The translations under genes and the position numbers were made by a program. 64,000 bases of DNA from Prochlorococcus sp. AG-347-J19. Lineage in GTDB: Bacteria > Cyanobacteriota > Cyanobacteriia > PCC-6307 > Cyanobiaceae. The stretch's first letter is position 1. Each line of letters begins with the position of its first letter. The notes under the pieces were generated by a model that was given only the letters and a program-made list of their open reading frames with translations, was not told where the DNA came from and ran no database searches. This document shows positions 39,879 through 48,948 of this stretch, piece after piece. Where the stretch lies: contig QCBV01000003.1 of the NCBI GenBank assembly GCA_003279015.1, positions 62,001 through 126,000 of the forward strand, read 5' to 3'.

Positions 39879-40610
39879 TTATAAGGAAGGCATCGAAAAT
39901 AAGAGAAAATCTAAGTCTTTTTTAGTATCTATAGAGACATCATCATAATAATTAACTTCAAAACCCAAGCCATCTCCAGGTTCAAGAAATATATTTAAAT
40001 TGGAGTGTTTACTTTTTAATAAAAGATTCCCTTTTATTACTTGTATCCAATTATATTTATCGATTTTTAATGGCAATTTTTTTTCTTTAATTGGCTTATA
40101 TTTACAACGCCATAAAGAGATACTTTGATTTAGAAAAAGCTTATTATTTTTACCGTCTTTGTAATCAAAAATAAGATTGTCCCACAACTTTTCATTTAAT
40201 GAAATTTGATCATATCGAGGTTTGATATTTTCTTTTTGAGGGTATATCCAAATCTGGAACAACTTACAGTTCTCATTTTCTTCATTTTTCTCGCTATGAG
40301 AGATTCCAGTACCTGCAGACATAACTTGTACTTCATCTTTGTGAATTTTTCCAAGATTGTTTAAAGAGTCTCTATGAGTTATTGCTCCTTTTGTTACAAC
40401 CGTAATTATTTCCATATTTGCATGAGAATGTGTATTAAATCCTGCATTAGGAGAAATAATATCTTCGTTTATAACTCTAATTTTCCCAAAATTATCCCAT
40501 TTTGGATCTCTATGCTCTGCGAAAGAAAATGAATGCATCGAATTTAGCCATTCTCTAGTCGATCTAAATCTTTCGTGAGATTTCCTTATTTTAATTATTT
40601 TCAAAGTCAT
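39879..40610 (-). CDS. Pirin-family bicupin
   Basis: 243 residues. RSTREWLNSMHSFSFAEHRD, NAGFNTHSHANMEIITVV and SAGTGISHSEKNEE give the pirin N-terminal cupin with its His metal ligands. Pirins bind Fe and act as quercetinases or redox sensors; role here unknown. Confidence 0.88.
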   Translation of the reverse strand: MTLKIIKIRKSHERFRSTREWLNSMHSFSFAEHRDPKWDNFGKIRVINEDIISPNAGFNTHSHANMEIITVVTKGAITHRDSLNNLGKIHKDEVQVMSAGTGISHSEKNEENENCKLFQIWIYPQKENIKPRYDQISLNEKLWDNLIFDYKDGKNNKLFLNQSISLWRCKYKPIKEKKLPLKIDKYNWIQVIKGNLLLKSKHSNLNIFLEPGDGLGFEVNYYDDVSIDTKKDLDFLLFSMPSL

Positions 40611-40697
40611 AAATACTAAGAAATAAATATGGTGTATTTGTGTAAATTAAATATTTTTGAAAATTATAAATTATGAATAAGTGAAATTACTTTTTAT

Positions 40698-40826
40698 TTA
40701 TTTGTTGATTTTACTTTGTGCTTTATTTGCTTTATTAATTATTTTTTTGGCTTCTTCTCTTGTAGAACATTTTTCTGCTTCAACATTCAAGTTTTTTAGT
40801 TTATTCAATTGCTTTGAAATTTTCAT
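40698..40826 (-). CDS. Small basic helical protein
   Basis: 42 residues, Lys-rich, predicted amphipathic helices (KISKQLNKLKNLNVEAEK; EEAKKIINKANKAQSK). Soluble. Not recognised. Support is only the open frame with ATG and helix-like composition, so a moderate call. Confidence 0.45.
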   Translation of the reverse strand: MKISKQLNKLKNLNVEAEKCSTREEAKKIINKANKAQSKINK

Positions 40827-40908
40827 ATTAAGTTAACTTAACAAGTAGAAATTAACACATATTTAATGGAATAGCTAAAAATACTGGTTTGCATTTGAGC
40901 CTTTCTAA

Positions 40909-41445
40909 CTAAAAATAAGATTGGAGGATGGAATTATCAGAACAATATAGAGGGTGTATTGGATTATCTTTGATTGTTCTCTTAATTAGTAGCGGTCCAA
41001 GAGGATTATCAAAATTATTTTTCCTAATTGAGTTATATTGCATTATTTTTTTTGATATTCTTTTATTTCTATTTAGAAATTTACCTTTGTTACCCCAACC
41101 TAACCATAAATCACAATTTTTACTTTCAGACCAGTGTTTTAAGTTTGTATAAATATGACTATTATTTAGATAACCCACAGGGTTTTTATGTTTAAAAAGT
41201 TTTTCTGGTTTGCTTGAAATAAGAGCAAATAGATTTAATAATTTTACTTTGCCGTAATTATTGTTTTTCGAAATTTTGATTATCTTTTTTGTTGTGTTGT
41301 CCAAGAAAACTTCATCCGATAATGATGGATTTAAACCAATAAAGATAATCTCTTTTTTAGATTTAGAAATCTTATAACTTAAACTCCATCTATATAGTTT
41401 GTTAGCACTTATTAAACAATTTTTCTCTAGAAATGAATTTTTCAA
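40909..41445 (-). CDS. DUF1643-family protein
   Basis: 178 residues. YRWSLSYKI, IIFIGLNPSLSDEVFLDNTT, VKLLNLFALISSKPEKL, NPVGYLNNSHI and LWLGWGNKGKF follow the DUF1643 pattern, a small family of unknown function often seen on phage or mobile DNA. Start overlaps the upstream DUF2214 gene by 4 bp. Confidence 0.82.
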   Translation of the reverse strand: MKNSFLEKNCLISANKLYRWSLSYKISKSKKEIIFIGLNPSLSDEVFLDNTTKKIIKISKNNNYGKVKLLNLFALISSKPEKLFKHKNPVGYLNNSHIYTNLKHWSESKNCDLWLGWGNKGKFLNRNKRISKKIMQYNSIRKNNFDNPLGPLLIKRTIKDNPIHPLYCSDNSILQSYF

Positions 41446-41927
41446 CCTAAACCTACACCTCTAGCCATGAGAGTGGCAAACAAAGGTATTGTTGCAAAGC
41501 CCACTAATTCAGTAGTAATGATTAGTCTGAACCTCTGAACTAGATTTTCAGAAATTTCAGGTAATTTATTCTTACTTAATGGAATGGCCCATAAGATATA
41601 GGTTGTTGTTGGATATAAAGAAAGTAATCCCACAAGAATGTAAAGAGAAACTTTTATCCAAAAAACAGGATTACCTGTATAAAAATCACCTCCTTGACCA
41701 AAATACTTAACACGTAAAATCCCAGTAACCAATATTGCAACTCCTGCCAAACCATAGACCACATCTGCAATTATCATTGAAATTATCTCATTTCTATTAA
41801 GACCTACTTTGAGAGTCAATCTTTCAAATAAAAGAGAACCGAAACACAATATAATTCCTAAATAATGAACATATGCTACTAATGCACTTTTAGCAATTTC
41901 ACCTGTAAATAAAGTTCCTAATAACAT
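41442..41927 (-). CDS. DUF2214-like membrane protein
   Basis: 161 residues with four membrane helices: YVHYLGIILCFGSLLFERL, then ADVVYGLAGVAILVTGILRV, VSLYILVGLLSLYPTTTYI and the C-terminal FATIPLFATLMARGVGLG. Resembles the cyanobacterial DUF2214 family of unknown function. Confidence 0.75.
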   Translation of the reverse strand: MLLGTLFTGEIAKSALVAYVHYLGIILCFGSLLFERLTLKVGLNRNEIISMIIADVVYGLAGVAILVTGILRVKYFGQGGDFYTGNPVFWIKVSLYILVGLLSLYPTTTYILWAIPLSKNKLPEISENLVQRFRLIITTELVGFATIPLFATLMARGVGLG

Positions 41928-42014
41928 TTTCTAGTCAAAATTTATACAATACTAACCACCAAATAAAGAATTTGTTTAGAAATAGATTAGTAACTTAAAA
42001 GCAAGATATTAAAT

Positions 42015-42764
42015 CTAAGACTCTAAAAACCTTTTTTGACCATCTTCAAAAAAATCCTTTTTATTCCACACTTCGATTACATCCGGGAAATGTTTTTCCA
42101 TACAATTATCACAAACTCCATGGCTGAATCTAATATCACTAATTTTCGAAAGATATTTTTCTAAATGCATCCAATCGCCCTCCTTATTTTTGACTTCTCT
42201 GCAATATGAACATACAGATAAAATTCCTTCCTGTTTATGCAAATTAGATAAAGCATCTAGTAAATTTAATGACTTTTTTCTAAGCTCTAAAAATGAAACT
42301 ATTTGCTTGGATAATAATTCCATAATATTAAATTGTTGCGTTGTTAGATTTCCTGGCTTTCTATCTATTACACACAGAGTTCCAAGCTTATTACCATCAC
42401 TATTTCTAAGGGGAAAACCTGCATAAAAACGAATCTTTGGATCTCCAGTTACCAATGGATTATTTATAAATCTTTCATCTTGGAAAGCATCATGAATAAT
42501 TAATGGACTATTTTCTTTTATTGCATGTGTACAAAAAGACCAATCTCTTCTAGTTTCTGATATTTGAAGTCCTATTTTCGATTTAAACCATTGTTTATCT
42601 TTGTCTACCAAAGTCATTAAAGAAATAGGCACATTACAGGTTGTAGCAGCAATTTTTGTAATATCGTCATAACATGATTCTGGCTTCGTTCCCAAAATCC
42701 TATATTCTGCTAAAGCTTTTAATCTTCTTTCTTCTTCTTCTTTTTTTGATACAAGATTCTGCAT
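42015..42764 (-). CDS. GAF-domain sensor protein with Cys-rich tail
   Basis: 249 residues. GAF domain about residues 25-165 (ISLMTLVDKDKQWFKSKIG; TRRDWSFCTHAIKENSPLII; AGFPLRNSDGNKLGTLCVID). The C-terminal segment SVCSYCREVKNKEGDW and SHGVCDNCMEKHFP has two CxxC pairs, a module seen at the end of many kinases and regulators. No kinase or cyclase output domain is attached. Confidence 0.85.
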   Translation of the reverse strand: MQNLVSKKEEEERRLKALAEYRILGTKPESCYDDITKIAATTCNVPISLMTLVDKDKQWFKSKIGLQISETRRDWSFCTHAIKENSPLIIHDAFQDERFINNPLVTGDPKIRFYAGFPLRNSDGNKLGTLCVIDRKPGNLTTQQFNIMELLSKQIVSFLELRKKSLNLLDALSNLHKQEGILSVCSYCREVKNKEGDWMHLEKYLSKISDIRFSHGVCDNCMEKHFPDVIEVWNKKDFFEDGQKRFLES

Positions 42765-42840
42765 TAATCTTCACCAATAATTAAAACTTTAAAATTAAAG
42801 TTTCTCGAAAAAACTTTTTCCGTCTAATACTTAATAAAAA

Positions 42841-42945
42841 AAAGATAAACTTATTGAATTGTTACTTACTGATTTATTACTTATTAATTTATTACCTTTT
42901 AATTGATAACTTTTTAATTTATTACTTAATGATTTAACTTTGAGA
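42841..42945. repeat. 15-bp imperfect tandem repeat
   Basis: About six 15-bp units start at 42856, 42871, 42886, 42901, 42916 and 42931, with a weaker one at 42841. The common core is (A/G)ATTTATTAC plus five T/A-rich bases. The array begins inside the last codons of the minus-strand flavoprotein gene and runs past its stop. Confidence 0.8.
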
Positions 42946-44197
42946 CTGCCATCCCAGCGATCCATCCACTTGTCCAACAATGTTGAAAATTAAATCCACC
43001 AGTGATCCCATCAACATCCAAAACTTCTCCAGAAAAAAATAACCCTGGACAAATTAAGCTCTCCATACTTTTAAAATTAACCTCATTAATTTTTACGCCT
43101 CCGGAAGTAACAAATTCCTCTCCAAATGGACCTTTGCCCGAGATTATATATTTATCCCTCATTAGAGTATTTATCATTTTCTCTCTTTCATCCGCCAGTA
43201 AATCAGCCCACTTTTTCTCTTTATCAATACCTATTTTCTTTAATAAAAAAATCCATAATCTTTTTGTTAATAGTGGAACAGGTCTACTATTAATGAGATT
43301 CGCCTTACCTTTATTTAATCTTAAATATTTAACTTTTTCTTTTAACTCCTCATAACTTAAAGAAGACCATTTAATGATTAGATTAAATTTATATTTTTGG
43401 CTAAAAAGTTCCCTTGCTGCAATTGATGAAAGTTTTAATACTGCTGGCCCACTAAATCCCCAATGCGTTATTAGTAAATCACCTCTATTTTGGAAATTCT
43501 TATTGTTTAATTTAATTTCTATATCTATGCCCTTTATCGATACCCCACTACATTCATCCAAATTTGGTTCTTTTGTAGAAAAAGTAAAAAGCGATGGTAC
43601 AGGTTTAACAATGGTATGTCCAAGATTTTTAGCTAATTTATATCCACTTGGATTACCTCCAGTTGAAAGAATAATATTTTTTGCAGTTACCTTTGCTTTT
43701 TTAAGACTTAAAATATTGAATATATTATCTGGAGTTTTTGAAATTTCTTTTACAAAAAATTTTGTTAATATCTCTACTTTTTTTGATAAAGCACTTTTTC
43801 TCAAACAATTAATAACATCTGAAGAAGAATTAGATACTGGGAAAACTCTTAGATCTTCTTCAATTTTCAATTTTAACCCTTTTTTCTCAAACCAATCATA
43901 TACATCTCCAGCAGCAAAACGATTAAATGATTCCAAGAGCTGAATTCCACCTCTGGGGTAATTATCAACTAGTTCATTCGGTATCCATGTCGCATTAGTG
44001 ACGTTACATCTTCCCCCTCCACTAATCCTTACTTTCTCCATTAGTTTTGAAGTGCCTTCAAGAATTATTATTTTTTTTACTCCATTTTCAGCAGCAGTTA
44101 TTGCTGTCATAAAACCAGCTGCACCGCCTCCTACAACTGCTAAATCAAAAGGTTCCAAAAACTTATCATTCAATATGCTTCTATCTGATAATAGCAA
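42926..44197 (-). CDS. HI0933/BaiN-type flavoprotein
   Basis: 423 residues. FAD-binding VGGGAAGFMTAITAAENG, KVRISGGGRCNVTN, and the C-terminal GLFFSGEVLDVDGITGGFNF and QHCWTSGWIAGMA are the HI0933 (YhiN/BaiN) family. NAD(P)/FAD-dependent oxidoreductase of unknown substrate. Its 3' end lies in a 15-bp tandem repeat. Confidence 0.92.
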   Translation of the reverse strand: MLLSDRSILNDKFLEPFDLAVVGGGAAGFMTAITAAENGVKKIIILEGTSKLMEKVRISGGGRCNVTNATWIPNELVDNYPRGGIQLLESFNRFAAGDVYDWFEKKGLKLKIEEDLRVFPVSNSSSDVINCLRKSALSKKVEILTKFFVKEISKTPDNIFNILSLKKAKVTAKNIILSTGGNPSGYKLAKNLGHTIVKPVPSLFTFSTKEPNLDECSGVSIKGIDIEIKLNNKNFQNRGDLLITHWGFSGPAVLKLSSIAARELFSQKYKFNLIIKWSSLSYEELKEKVKYLRLNKGKANLINSRPVPLLTKRLWIFLLKKIGIDKEKKWADLLADEREKMINTLMRDKYIISGKGPFGEEFVTSGGVKINEVNFKSMESLICPGLFFSGEVLDVDGITGGFNFQHCWTSGWIAGMAVSKLNH

Positions 44198-44337
44198 TTA
44201 GTTATCAAGAAAAATTATTCCAAAAACTATCAAAAAAATAAATAAAAAACTTCATAATAAATAACTGCAATTCACTAATTTTTAAATATCAAAAAAAAAT
44301 CAACGCAGTCGTTATTTTTATGCTTTAACTTAATTAA

Positions 44338-44574
44338 ATGAGTCTAATTTTTTCTTACGTCAAATATTCCGAGGCCAGTTTTCCTATGACTGGTCAATAT
44401 ACGGCTCTTCTTTTGATAACTTCTGTTATTTGGGTTTTACTTTGGTTAGGTTACAGACAAAACAAGATAAATGATGAGATCAAGAAAAAAGAAAAAGAAG
44501 AAAGAATTAATGCGAAAGTTCAAAGAAGAAAGAAGTTAGAGAGTTTGTACCCTAGTAATAAAAAAACTGTTTAG
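44338..44574 (+). CDS. Small membrane protein with basic coiled tail
   Basis: 78 residues: one helix (about 22-40, ALLLITSVIWVLLWLGY) and a Lys/Glu-rich coiled-coil-prone tail KKKEKEERINAKVQRRKKLE ending in SLYPSNKKTV. The RRKKLExLYP end recalls the protein at 33611. Function unknown. Confidence 0.65.
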   Translation: MSLIFSYVKYSEASFPMTGQYTALLLITSVIWVLLWLGYRQNKINDEIKKKEKEERINAKVQRRKKLESLYPSNKKTV

Positions 44575-44599
44575 AATTAAAAAATTACTTTAAGTAAAT

Positions 44600-44698
44600 A
44601 TGAAAAAAAATAATTTCAAATCACTTATTCAGTACTTACCGGGGATTTTGATTCTTGTTTATGTATCCTTTTTAGTATTTACTCAATTTATAAAATAA
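44600..44698 (+). CDS. Tiny membrane protein (32 aa)
   Basis: A short basic start (MKKNNFKSLIQYLP) is followed by one hydrophobic helix (GILILVYVSFLVFTQFIK). Follows the 44338 gene by 25 bp on the same strand, so may be co-transcribed. Unknown function. Confidence 0.5.
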   Translation: MKKNNFKSLIQYLPGILILVYVSFLVFTQFIK

Positions 44699-44719
44699 AA
44701 TTTCTAAAAATTATTCGTT

Positions 44720-45592
44720 TTGATTGGAATCCTTTCTGCTTTTGGAGCCGCTACATCTTGGACTTATGCGTGCTTTATTTGGCGCACGCAAACTCAAAAA
44801 TATAAATCAATAGATATAAATTTAATAAAAAACATAATAGCTTTTTTAGTTTTTATTCCTGCTTTTATTAATCTAAGTTCTATAACAGAATTAAAACACA
44901 TATTTATCTTACTAATAAGTGGAATAATAGGTATTGGTTTAGGTGATACTTTCTATTTAAAGTCACTACAAACAATTGGCACAAGAAAAACTTTATCTAT
45001 AGAAACGCTTTCCCCCTTAGTAGCTGCTTTGTCAGGAGAAATTTTTATTAATGAAAATTTAACAACTAAATCATGGGTTGGAATAATCATAGTATCGATT
45101 TCGCTATTCATAATTCTCAAAAAAGGTAATAATTTAAAAGAGGAAAACGCACCTTTCTCAGAAAAAAATAACATTCAGATTTTTGCTTTTCCTTTTTTGT
45201 CAGTTTTATGTGCAGTTCTAGGAGGTCTTTTTTCAAGGATGGTTTTCCTTCAAAGCAATTTATCTCCTTTCCTTACAACTGAGATAAGATTATTAGGTGC
45301 AATAATTTTTTTGATTAGTCTAAAAGGATTTAATATTAATTTTTTCTTAAACAAAATAGAAAAAAAACAACAAAAAAGATTTTTGATTTCAATACTTCTT
45401 GGAACCAATATAGGAATATTGCTACAACAAGTTGTTTTTAAAACCCTTCCCATAGGAGTAGGTTGGACTTTATTAAGTACATCTCCAGTAATTTCCTTAT
45501 TCTTTGCTAAGAATGAGGAAAGAGAAATTTCCAGAAAAATAATATTTTTCACTTGTTTTTTATTGTTTGGCTTGACATTAATAATTCTTTAA
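44720..45592 (+). CDS. EamA/DMT-superfamily transporter
   Basis: 290 residues, about ten membrane helices in two EamA halves (GIGLGDTFYLKSLQTIG in the first, GILLQQVVFKTLPIGVG in the second). TTG start. Drug/metabolite exporters of this type move small organic molecules; substrate unknown. Confidence 0.87.
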   Translation: MIGILSAFGAATSWTYACFIWRTQTQKYKSIDINLIKNIIAFLVFIPAFINLSSITELKHIFILLISGIIGIGLGDTFYLKSLQTIGTRKTLSIETLSPLVAALSGEIFINENLTTKSWVGIIIVSISLFIILKKGNNLKEENAPFSEKNNIQIFAFPFLSVLCAVLGGLFSRMVFLQSNLSPFLTTEIRLLGAIIFLISLKGFNINFFLNKIEKKQQKRFLISILLGTNIGILLQQVVFKTLPIGVGWTLLSTSPVISLFFAKNEEREISRKIIFFTCFLLFGLTLIIL

Positions 45593-45669
45593 TCTCAGAT
45601 TTAATGTAAAAAATACTCATGTTAATAGAAATCAGATTAAATAAAATTATCCTATAAACACTCAGAACA

Positions 45670-45786
45670 ATGAAAATTTTAAAGAAAAAAAGAAATGGTA
45701 TATTTGAGGTTTATCTTATTTTTTTAAGTTGCATTTATGCAGGCGTTATGGGTTATAAATTTTTATTAAATTTTCTATTTACTTAA
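45670..45786 (+). CDS. Small membrane protein (38 aa)
   Basis: Basic N-terminus MKILKKKRNG followed by one helix with small residues (YLIFLSCIYAGVMGY). Convergent with the next small gene, 2 bp between stops. Unknown. Confidence 0.5.
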   Translation: MKILKKKRNGIFEVYLIFLSCIYAGVMGYKFLLNFLFT

Positions 45787-45788
45787 AA

Positions 45789-45923
45789 TTAATTAATTCT
45801 TTCGAATGATTTAATCAACTTACCTCCGTCTTGGTCATCATCATCATTGGATGCAAAAAATAAAAAAAATATCCCAAGAGAAGCTATAGACAATGATATT
45901 GACAATACAGAAAGTTCATCCAT
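45789..45923 (-). CDS. Small membrane protein with acidic DDDDQDGG motif
   Basis: 44 residues: one helix (LSVLSISLSIASLGIFFLFF), then ASNDDDDQDGGKLIKSFER. The acidic motif recurs in the protein at 47058. The cluster of four Asp after the helix could bind a divalent cation; function unknown. Confidence 0.6.
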   Translation of the reverse strand: MDELSVLSISLSIASLGIFFLFFASNDDDDQDGGKLIKSFERIN

Positions 45924-46040
45924 AAATTTAAATTTTTTTCATGATAAACCAAAAAAAATAAAAGACAGTAAACAAATACACATTCTTGAAAATATAAATT
46001 GCCTTTATTTGTAAAATAAAAAAAATATTCAAACTATTTC

Positions 46041-46316
46041 GTGAAAGTTCTAATCACTTCCCCTTGTAGTGCAAGCACAATAATTCAGTATGGAATAAAA
46101 AGTTGGCCTATTTGGGAATGTGAGCCAAGTAAATTTCAATGGAATTACGATGATAAGGAAATTTGCTTAATTATTGAAGGCCAAGCGAAAATAAGTACGC
46201 AAAACGGTGACATTTATATTGTTAAAGCTGGCGATCTAGTTGAGTTTCCTGCTGGACTATACTGTGAATGGGAAGTTACCAAAAGTATTAAAAAACATTA
46301 TCGATTAGGCAGCTAA
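46041..46316 (+). CDS. Small cupin-fold protein
   Basis: 91 residues, GTG start. KEICLIIEGQAKISTQNGDI and IVKAGDLVEFPAGLYCEWEV fit the RmlC-like cupin/DUF861 type (EGx..., GDxVxFPAGxxCxW). Metal-ligand His residues are sparse. Possible small-molecule binding; role unknown. Confidence 0.75.
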   Translation: MKVLITSPCSASTIIQYGIKSWPIWECEPSKFQWNYDDKEICLIIEGQAKISTQNGDIYIVKAGDLVEFPAGLYCEWEVTKSIKKHYRLGS

Positions 46317-46407
46317 ATGTAAGAAAAAAGATCTTTCTTTCTTTATTTTATAATCAATAAAGATAAAATATAGTTAATACATAATTTTCAAAAAGGAAAC
46401 TAATTTT

Positions 46408-46578
46408 ATGCCTTTTACTGATCAAGAATATTTTGAGGTTATCGAAAAAAACGAAATAGTAAAAAAGTCATTTGAAAATATTAAGCAAATTTGCATTGAT
46501 TTGCAAAAACAAACAAATTGTCCTGAAGAAGACCTAAAAGATTTTCTTGAGTTTATTTCTAAACAATGGAATAAGTAA
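46408..46578 (+). CDS. Small acidic soluble protein (56 aa)
   Basis: ATG preceded by AAAAAGGAAAC, a fair ribosome binding site. Helical and charged: TDQEYFEVIEKNEIVKKS, then FENIKQICIDLQKQT and CPEEDLKDFLEFISKQW. No membrane segment. Not recognised. Confidence 0.6.
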   Translation: MPFTDQEYFEVIEKNEIVKKSFENIKQICIDLQKQTNCPEEDLKDFLEFISKQWNK

Positions 46579-46653
46579 TAATTAACAACCTTTTTAAGAA
46601 TACTAGATTTAAAATCTCAATTTAGTTTTCTCACCGAACAAATTCTAATCTAA

Positions 46654-46776
46654 TTACTTTTTTGGTTTTGTATTGATACTGGAAGTTCCCTTAGCAGCAG
46701 AAACAAAGAAAAAGAAGCCTACAATTCCTGAAATACCAAATATCGCAGCCAAAGGATCAAAAGTGAAAGAAAACAT
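46654..46776 (-). CDS. Small membrane protein (40 aa)
   Basis: One glycine- and Phe-rich helix (LAAIFGISGIVGFFFFVSAA) followed by a basic tail NTKPKK. Size and layout resemble accessory subunits of photosynthetic complexes, but I cannot match any known one. Confidence 0.55.
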   Translation of the reverse strand: MFSFTFDPLAAIFGISGIVGFFFFVSAAKGTSSINTKPKK

Positions 46777-47057
46777 AGAATTTATAAAATCAAGATAAAT
46801 AATAGTTTTTGAATTAAAATTGCACAATTATTGTTAAGTATAAAAAATAACAATTACGCGATTCATTATGTCATTATATGTTTCTTAGTAGGTTAAAAAA
46901 ATAATTATTCAAATTGATATTGAAGAATAAAAAAATCAATAAACACCAAAGATTTATTCCTATGACATAGAAAAGTTTAAAAAAATATTTATAGAAAAAT
47001 TGAAAAACACTGCCTAGTGGATCCACAATTGTTGTTTCTTTGGATTAGTATAACCCC

Positions 47058-47237
47058 ATGACAGAATTCTATTCGGCCTCTACCTCTGTACTCCCTTTAA
47101 CAGCAATATTATGGTGTTTTTATCCAATAGCTGTTCTCGTAATCATTGAGTTACTTCTAGGTGGTGGATTTGATGATGATAACGACGATCAAGATGGTGG
47201 AATGCTTATACCTGCTTACTCAAGCTCAAAGGTCTAA
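47058..47237 (+). CDS. Small membrane protein with acidic DDNDDQDGG motif
   Basis: 59 residues: membrane helix (about 12-34, LTAILWCFYPIAVLVIIELL), a GGGF turn, then DDDNDDQDGGMLIPAYSSS. Shares the D-rich DDQDGGxLI motif with the protein at 45789. Unknown function; the acidic loop may bind a cation or a partner. Confidence 0.65.
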   Translation: MTEFYSASTSVLPLTAILWCFYPIAVLVIIELLLGGGFDDDNDDQDGGMLIPAYSSSKV

Positions 47238-47280
47238 AAAATTTTTTTAAATTACAAACTTCTGAAATAATTTCAGTAAA

Positions 47281-47421
47281 TTGACTAATAATATTGATAC
47301 AACTCTTATTTCTCTAGTAACACTGACCATCCTTATTATTTTTTCTCTCTCCTGGCTTTTGTTTAGAACACTTAAAGAAGGTAGAAAAGCTATAACAGAA
47401 ATGAATAAGGATAAATCTTAA
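47281..47421 (+). CDS. Small membrane protein (46 aa)
   Basis: TTG start. One helix (LISLVTLTILIIFSLSWLLF) and a charged tail RTLKEGRKAITEMNKDKS. Lies 43 bp after the 47058 gene on the same strand. Unknown. Confidence 0.55.
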   Translation: MTNNIDTTLISLVTLTILIIFSLSWLLFRTLKEGRKAITEMNKDKS

Positions 47422-47668
47422 ATAACACAAAAGAAATTTAAAAATATTGAATTTTCATTGAATTTATTAAATTCTTAGATTTATAAGATTTACTAACTAA
47501 AAGATATATTCGTAATATTTAAAACTTTTCCATATGAAAGTTCGGAGATATCATGAAAAACTTAAATAAATATTAGAATTCAAAGGATTGCTGAATTAAA
47601 AATACCAATCCATTGATAACTCTTTTTTTTGAAAAGCCCTCTCTTAGTAATTACTTTAATAAATAAGC

Positions 47669-47764
47669 ATGCATCTAAATTCTTTACTTTATATTTGTTC
47701 CATATCTTTATTCATTTATATTATGGCGCTATTTTGGAGAGACTTACCAAATCAAAAAAAGTAA
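47669..47764 (+). CDS. Tiny membrane protein (31 aa)
   Basis: One hydrophobic helix (LLYICSISLFIYIMALF) then WRDLPNQKK. Coding call rests on size, ATG and membrane-helix composition. Unknown. Confidence 0.45.
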   Translation: MHLNSLLYICSISLFIYIMALFWRDLPNQKK

Positions 47765-47845
47765 ATAAATAATTAATATTAAATTTATTGCTTATCAAAA
47801 TAAATTGAGTTATTAATTTAATATTGGATTTAATTTTTTATATAA

Positions 47846-48010
47846 ATGCTTAAAGAATCTTCAAACGACAATAACAAAAATATACTCTCGGAGACTACAA
47901 GTATTGCAAAAGAAAAGATGAGTTGCAAAGACGGATTCTGTTCATTACCAAATCAAGATGAGATCCCAAAACAAGATTCAAATAAAATTAATTTATTTGA
48001 TCCTATTTAG
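47846..48010 (+). CDS. Small polar protein with CX4C pair (54 aa)
   Basis: Hydrophilic, Asn/Asp/Ser/Lys-rich with one CKDGFC motif in the middle and the end KINLFDPI. Likely disordered except around the Cys pair. Unknown. Confidence 0.5.
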   Translation: MLKESSNDNNKNILSETTSIAKEKMSCKDGFCSLPNQDEIPKQDSNKINLFDPI

Positions 48011-48078
48011 TAAATAAAAAACATTTTGATAAATTGAAGATTAAATTGATAGTGTTAAATTCTTTGATTATTTAATTT

Positions 48079-48414
48079 ATGTTAAATGAATTTTTAAATG
48101 CGTATAAGGAGTTTTGGATTAAAGCTACAGAATTCAAAGGATTCACATCTCGATCGGACTGGTGGTTAGTTCAATTAGCGAATCTTATAATTTCTTTCCT
48201 AACTATCCCAATATTTTTAAAAACGTTTGGTTTCAATGCTTATGGCATAGTTTGTATCATTCCTCAAATAGCTATTGATATAAGAAGAATCAGAGACTTT
48301 GGAAAAGATTGGAAATGGATTTTTATTAATTTAATACCTATCTTCGGATGGATCATGTGGTTCATCTGGTTAGGCTTTGGTAAGACAGGTAATGGAGGAA
48401 ATAAACTTAAATAG
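48079..48414 (+). CDS. DUF805-family membrane protein
   Basis: 111 residues with three to four membrane helices. FKGFTSRSDWWLVQLANLII, IAIDIRRIRDFGKDWKWIF and a G-rich end follow the DUF805 family (YhaH/YhaI type), function unknown. Confidence 0.82.
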   Translation: MLNEFLNAYKEFWIKATEFKGFTSRSDWWLVQLANLIISFLTIPIFLKTFGFNAYGIVCIIPQIAIDIRRIRDFGKDWKWIFINLIPIFGWIMWFIWLGFGKTGNGGNKLK

Positions 48415-48417
48415 AAA

Positions 48418-48744
48418 TTAACTCTTTATTTTTTTTCTTTTTTTAAAGTCTACAAATCTTATCTTGTTTCTTAACTCTATTTGCTTTTCAAGAATCCTAA
48501 ACACATGCATCTCGCATTCGGTTAATTTAAGAAACTGATCGAGTGTATCTTTATCTTCTTCATCAAAATCTTCGAAAACTTCTGAAATAGCAATACTATT
48601 TCTAGAAATAAAATCCTCTGCAACATCTCGTGGATTCTTTCCTGATTCAAAATCCTGAAAAGCTTCATAAGAATTAAGTTCTCTCGTTAACCATTTAAAC
48701 CATGGTTCATTTTTATTATTTTTTTTATTTATGATTTTCTTCAT
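48418..48744 (-). CDS. Small helical protein, paralogue of 37665-37931
   Basis: 108 residues. EPWFKWLTRELNSYEAFQDF, AEDFISRN and FLKLTECEMHVFRILEKQ align with the shorter protein at 37665. It has an extra basic N-terminus and a basic C-terminal tail. Function unknown; 3 bp from the stop of convergent DUF805 gene. Confidence 0.72.
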   Translation of the reverse strand: MKKIINKKNNKNEPWFKWLTRELNSYEAFQDFESGKNPRDVAEDFISRNSIAISEVFEDFDEEDKDTLDQFLKLTECEMHVFRILEKQIELRNKIRFVDFKKRKKIKS

Positions 48745-48948
48745 TAAAAATTTTTTACTAGTTTAATCATTATTAGTTATTCTTTCTTTGACAGCTGTAC
48801 AATTACTTATTTTTAAAATTTAATTAAAGATAAACCTTATTTTTAGAAAATAACTAGCATAATTACCCATAAATCTTCCTGAAAAATAAGTATTTATTAC
48901 TCATTTTTTGTTAATGAGATAGCTAGAATTTATTTTTTGTAAAGTACA

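Noticed and set aside
47016-47025. Palindrome GTGGATCCAC before the 47058 gene
   Set aside because: A single 10-bp palindrome without a second copy or promoter context is not enough for an operator.
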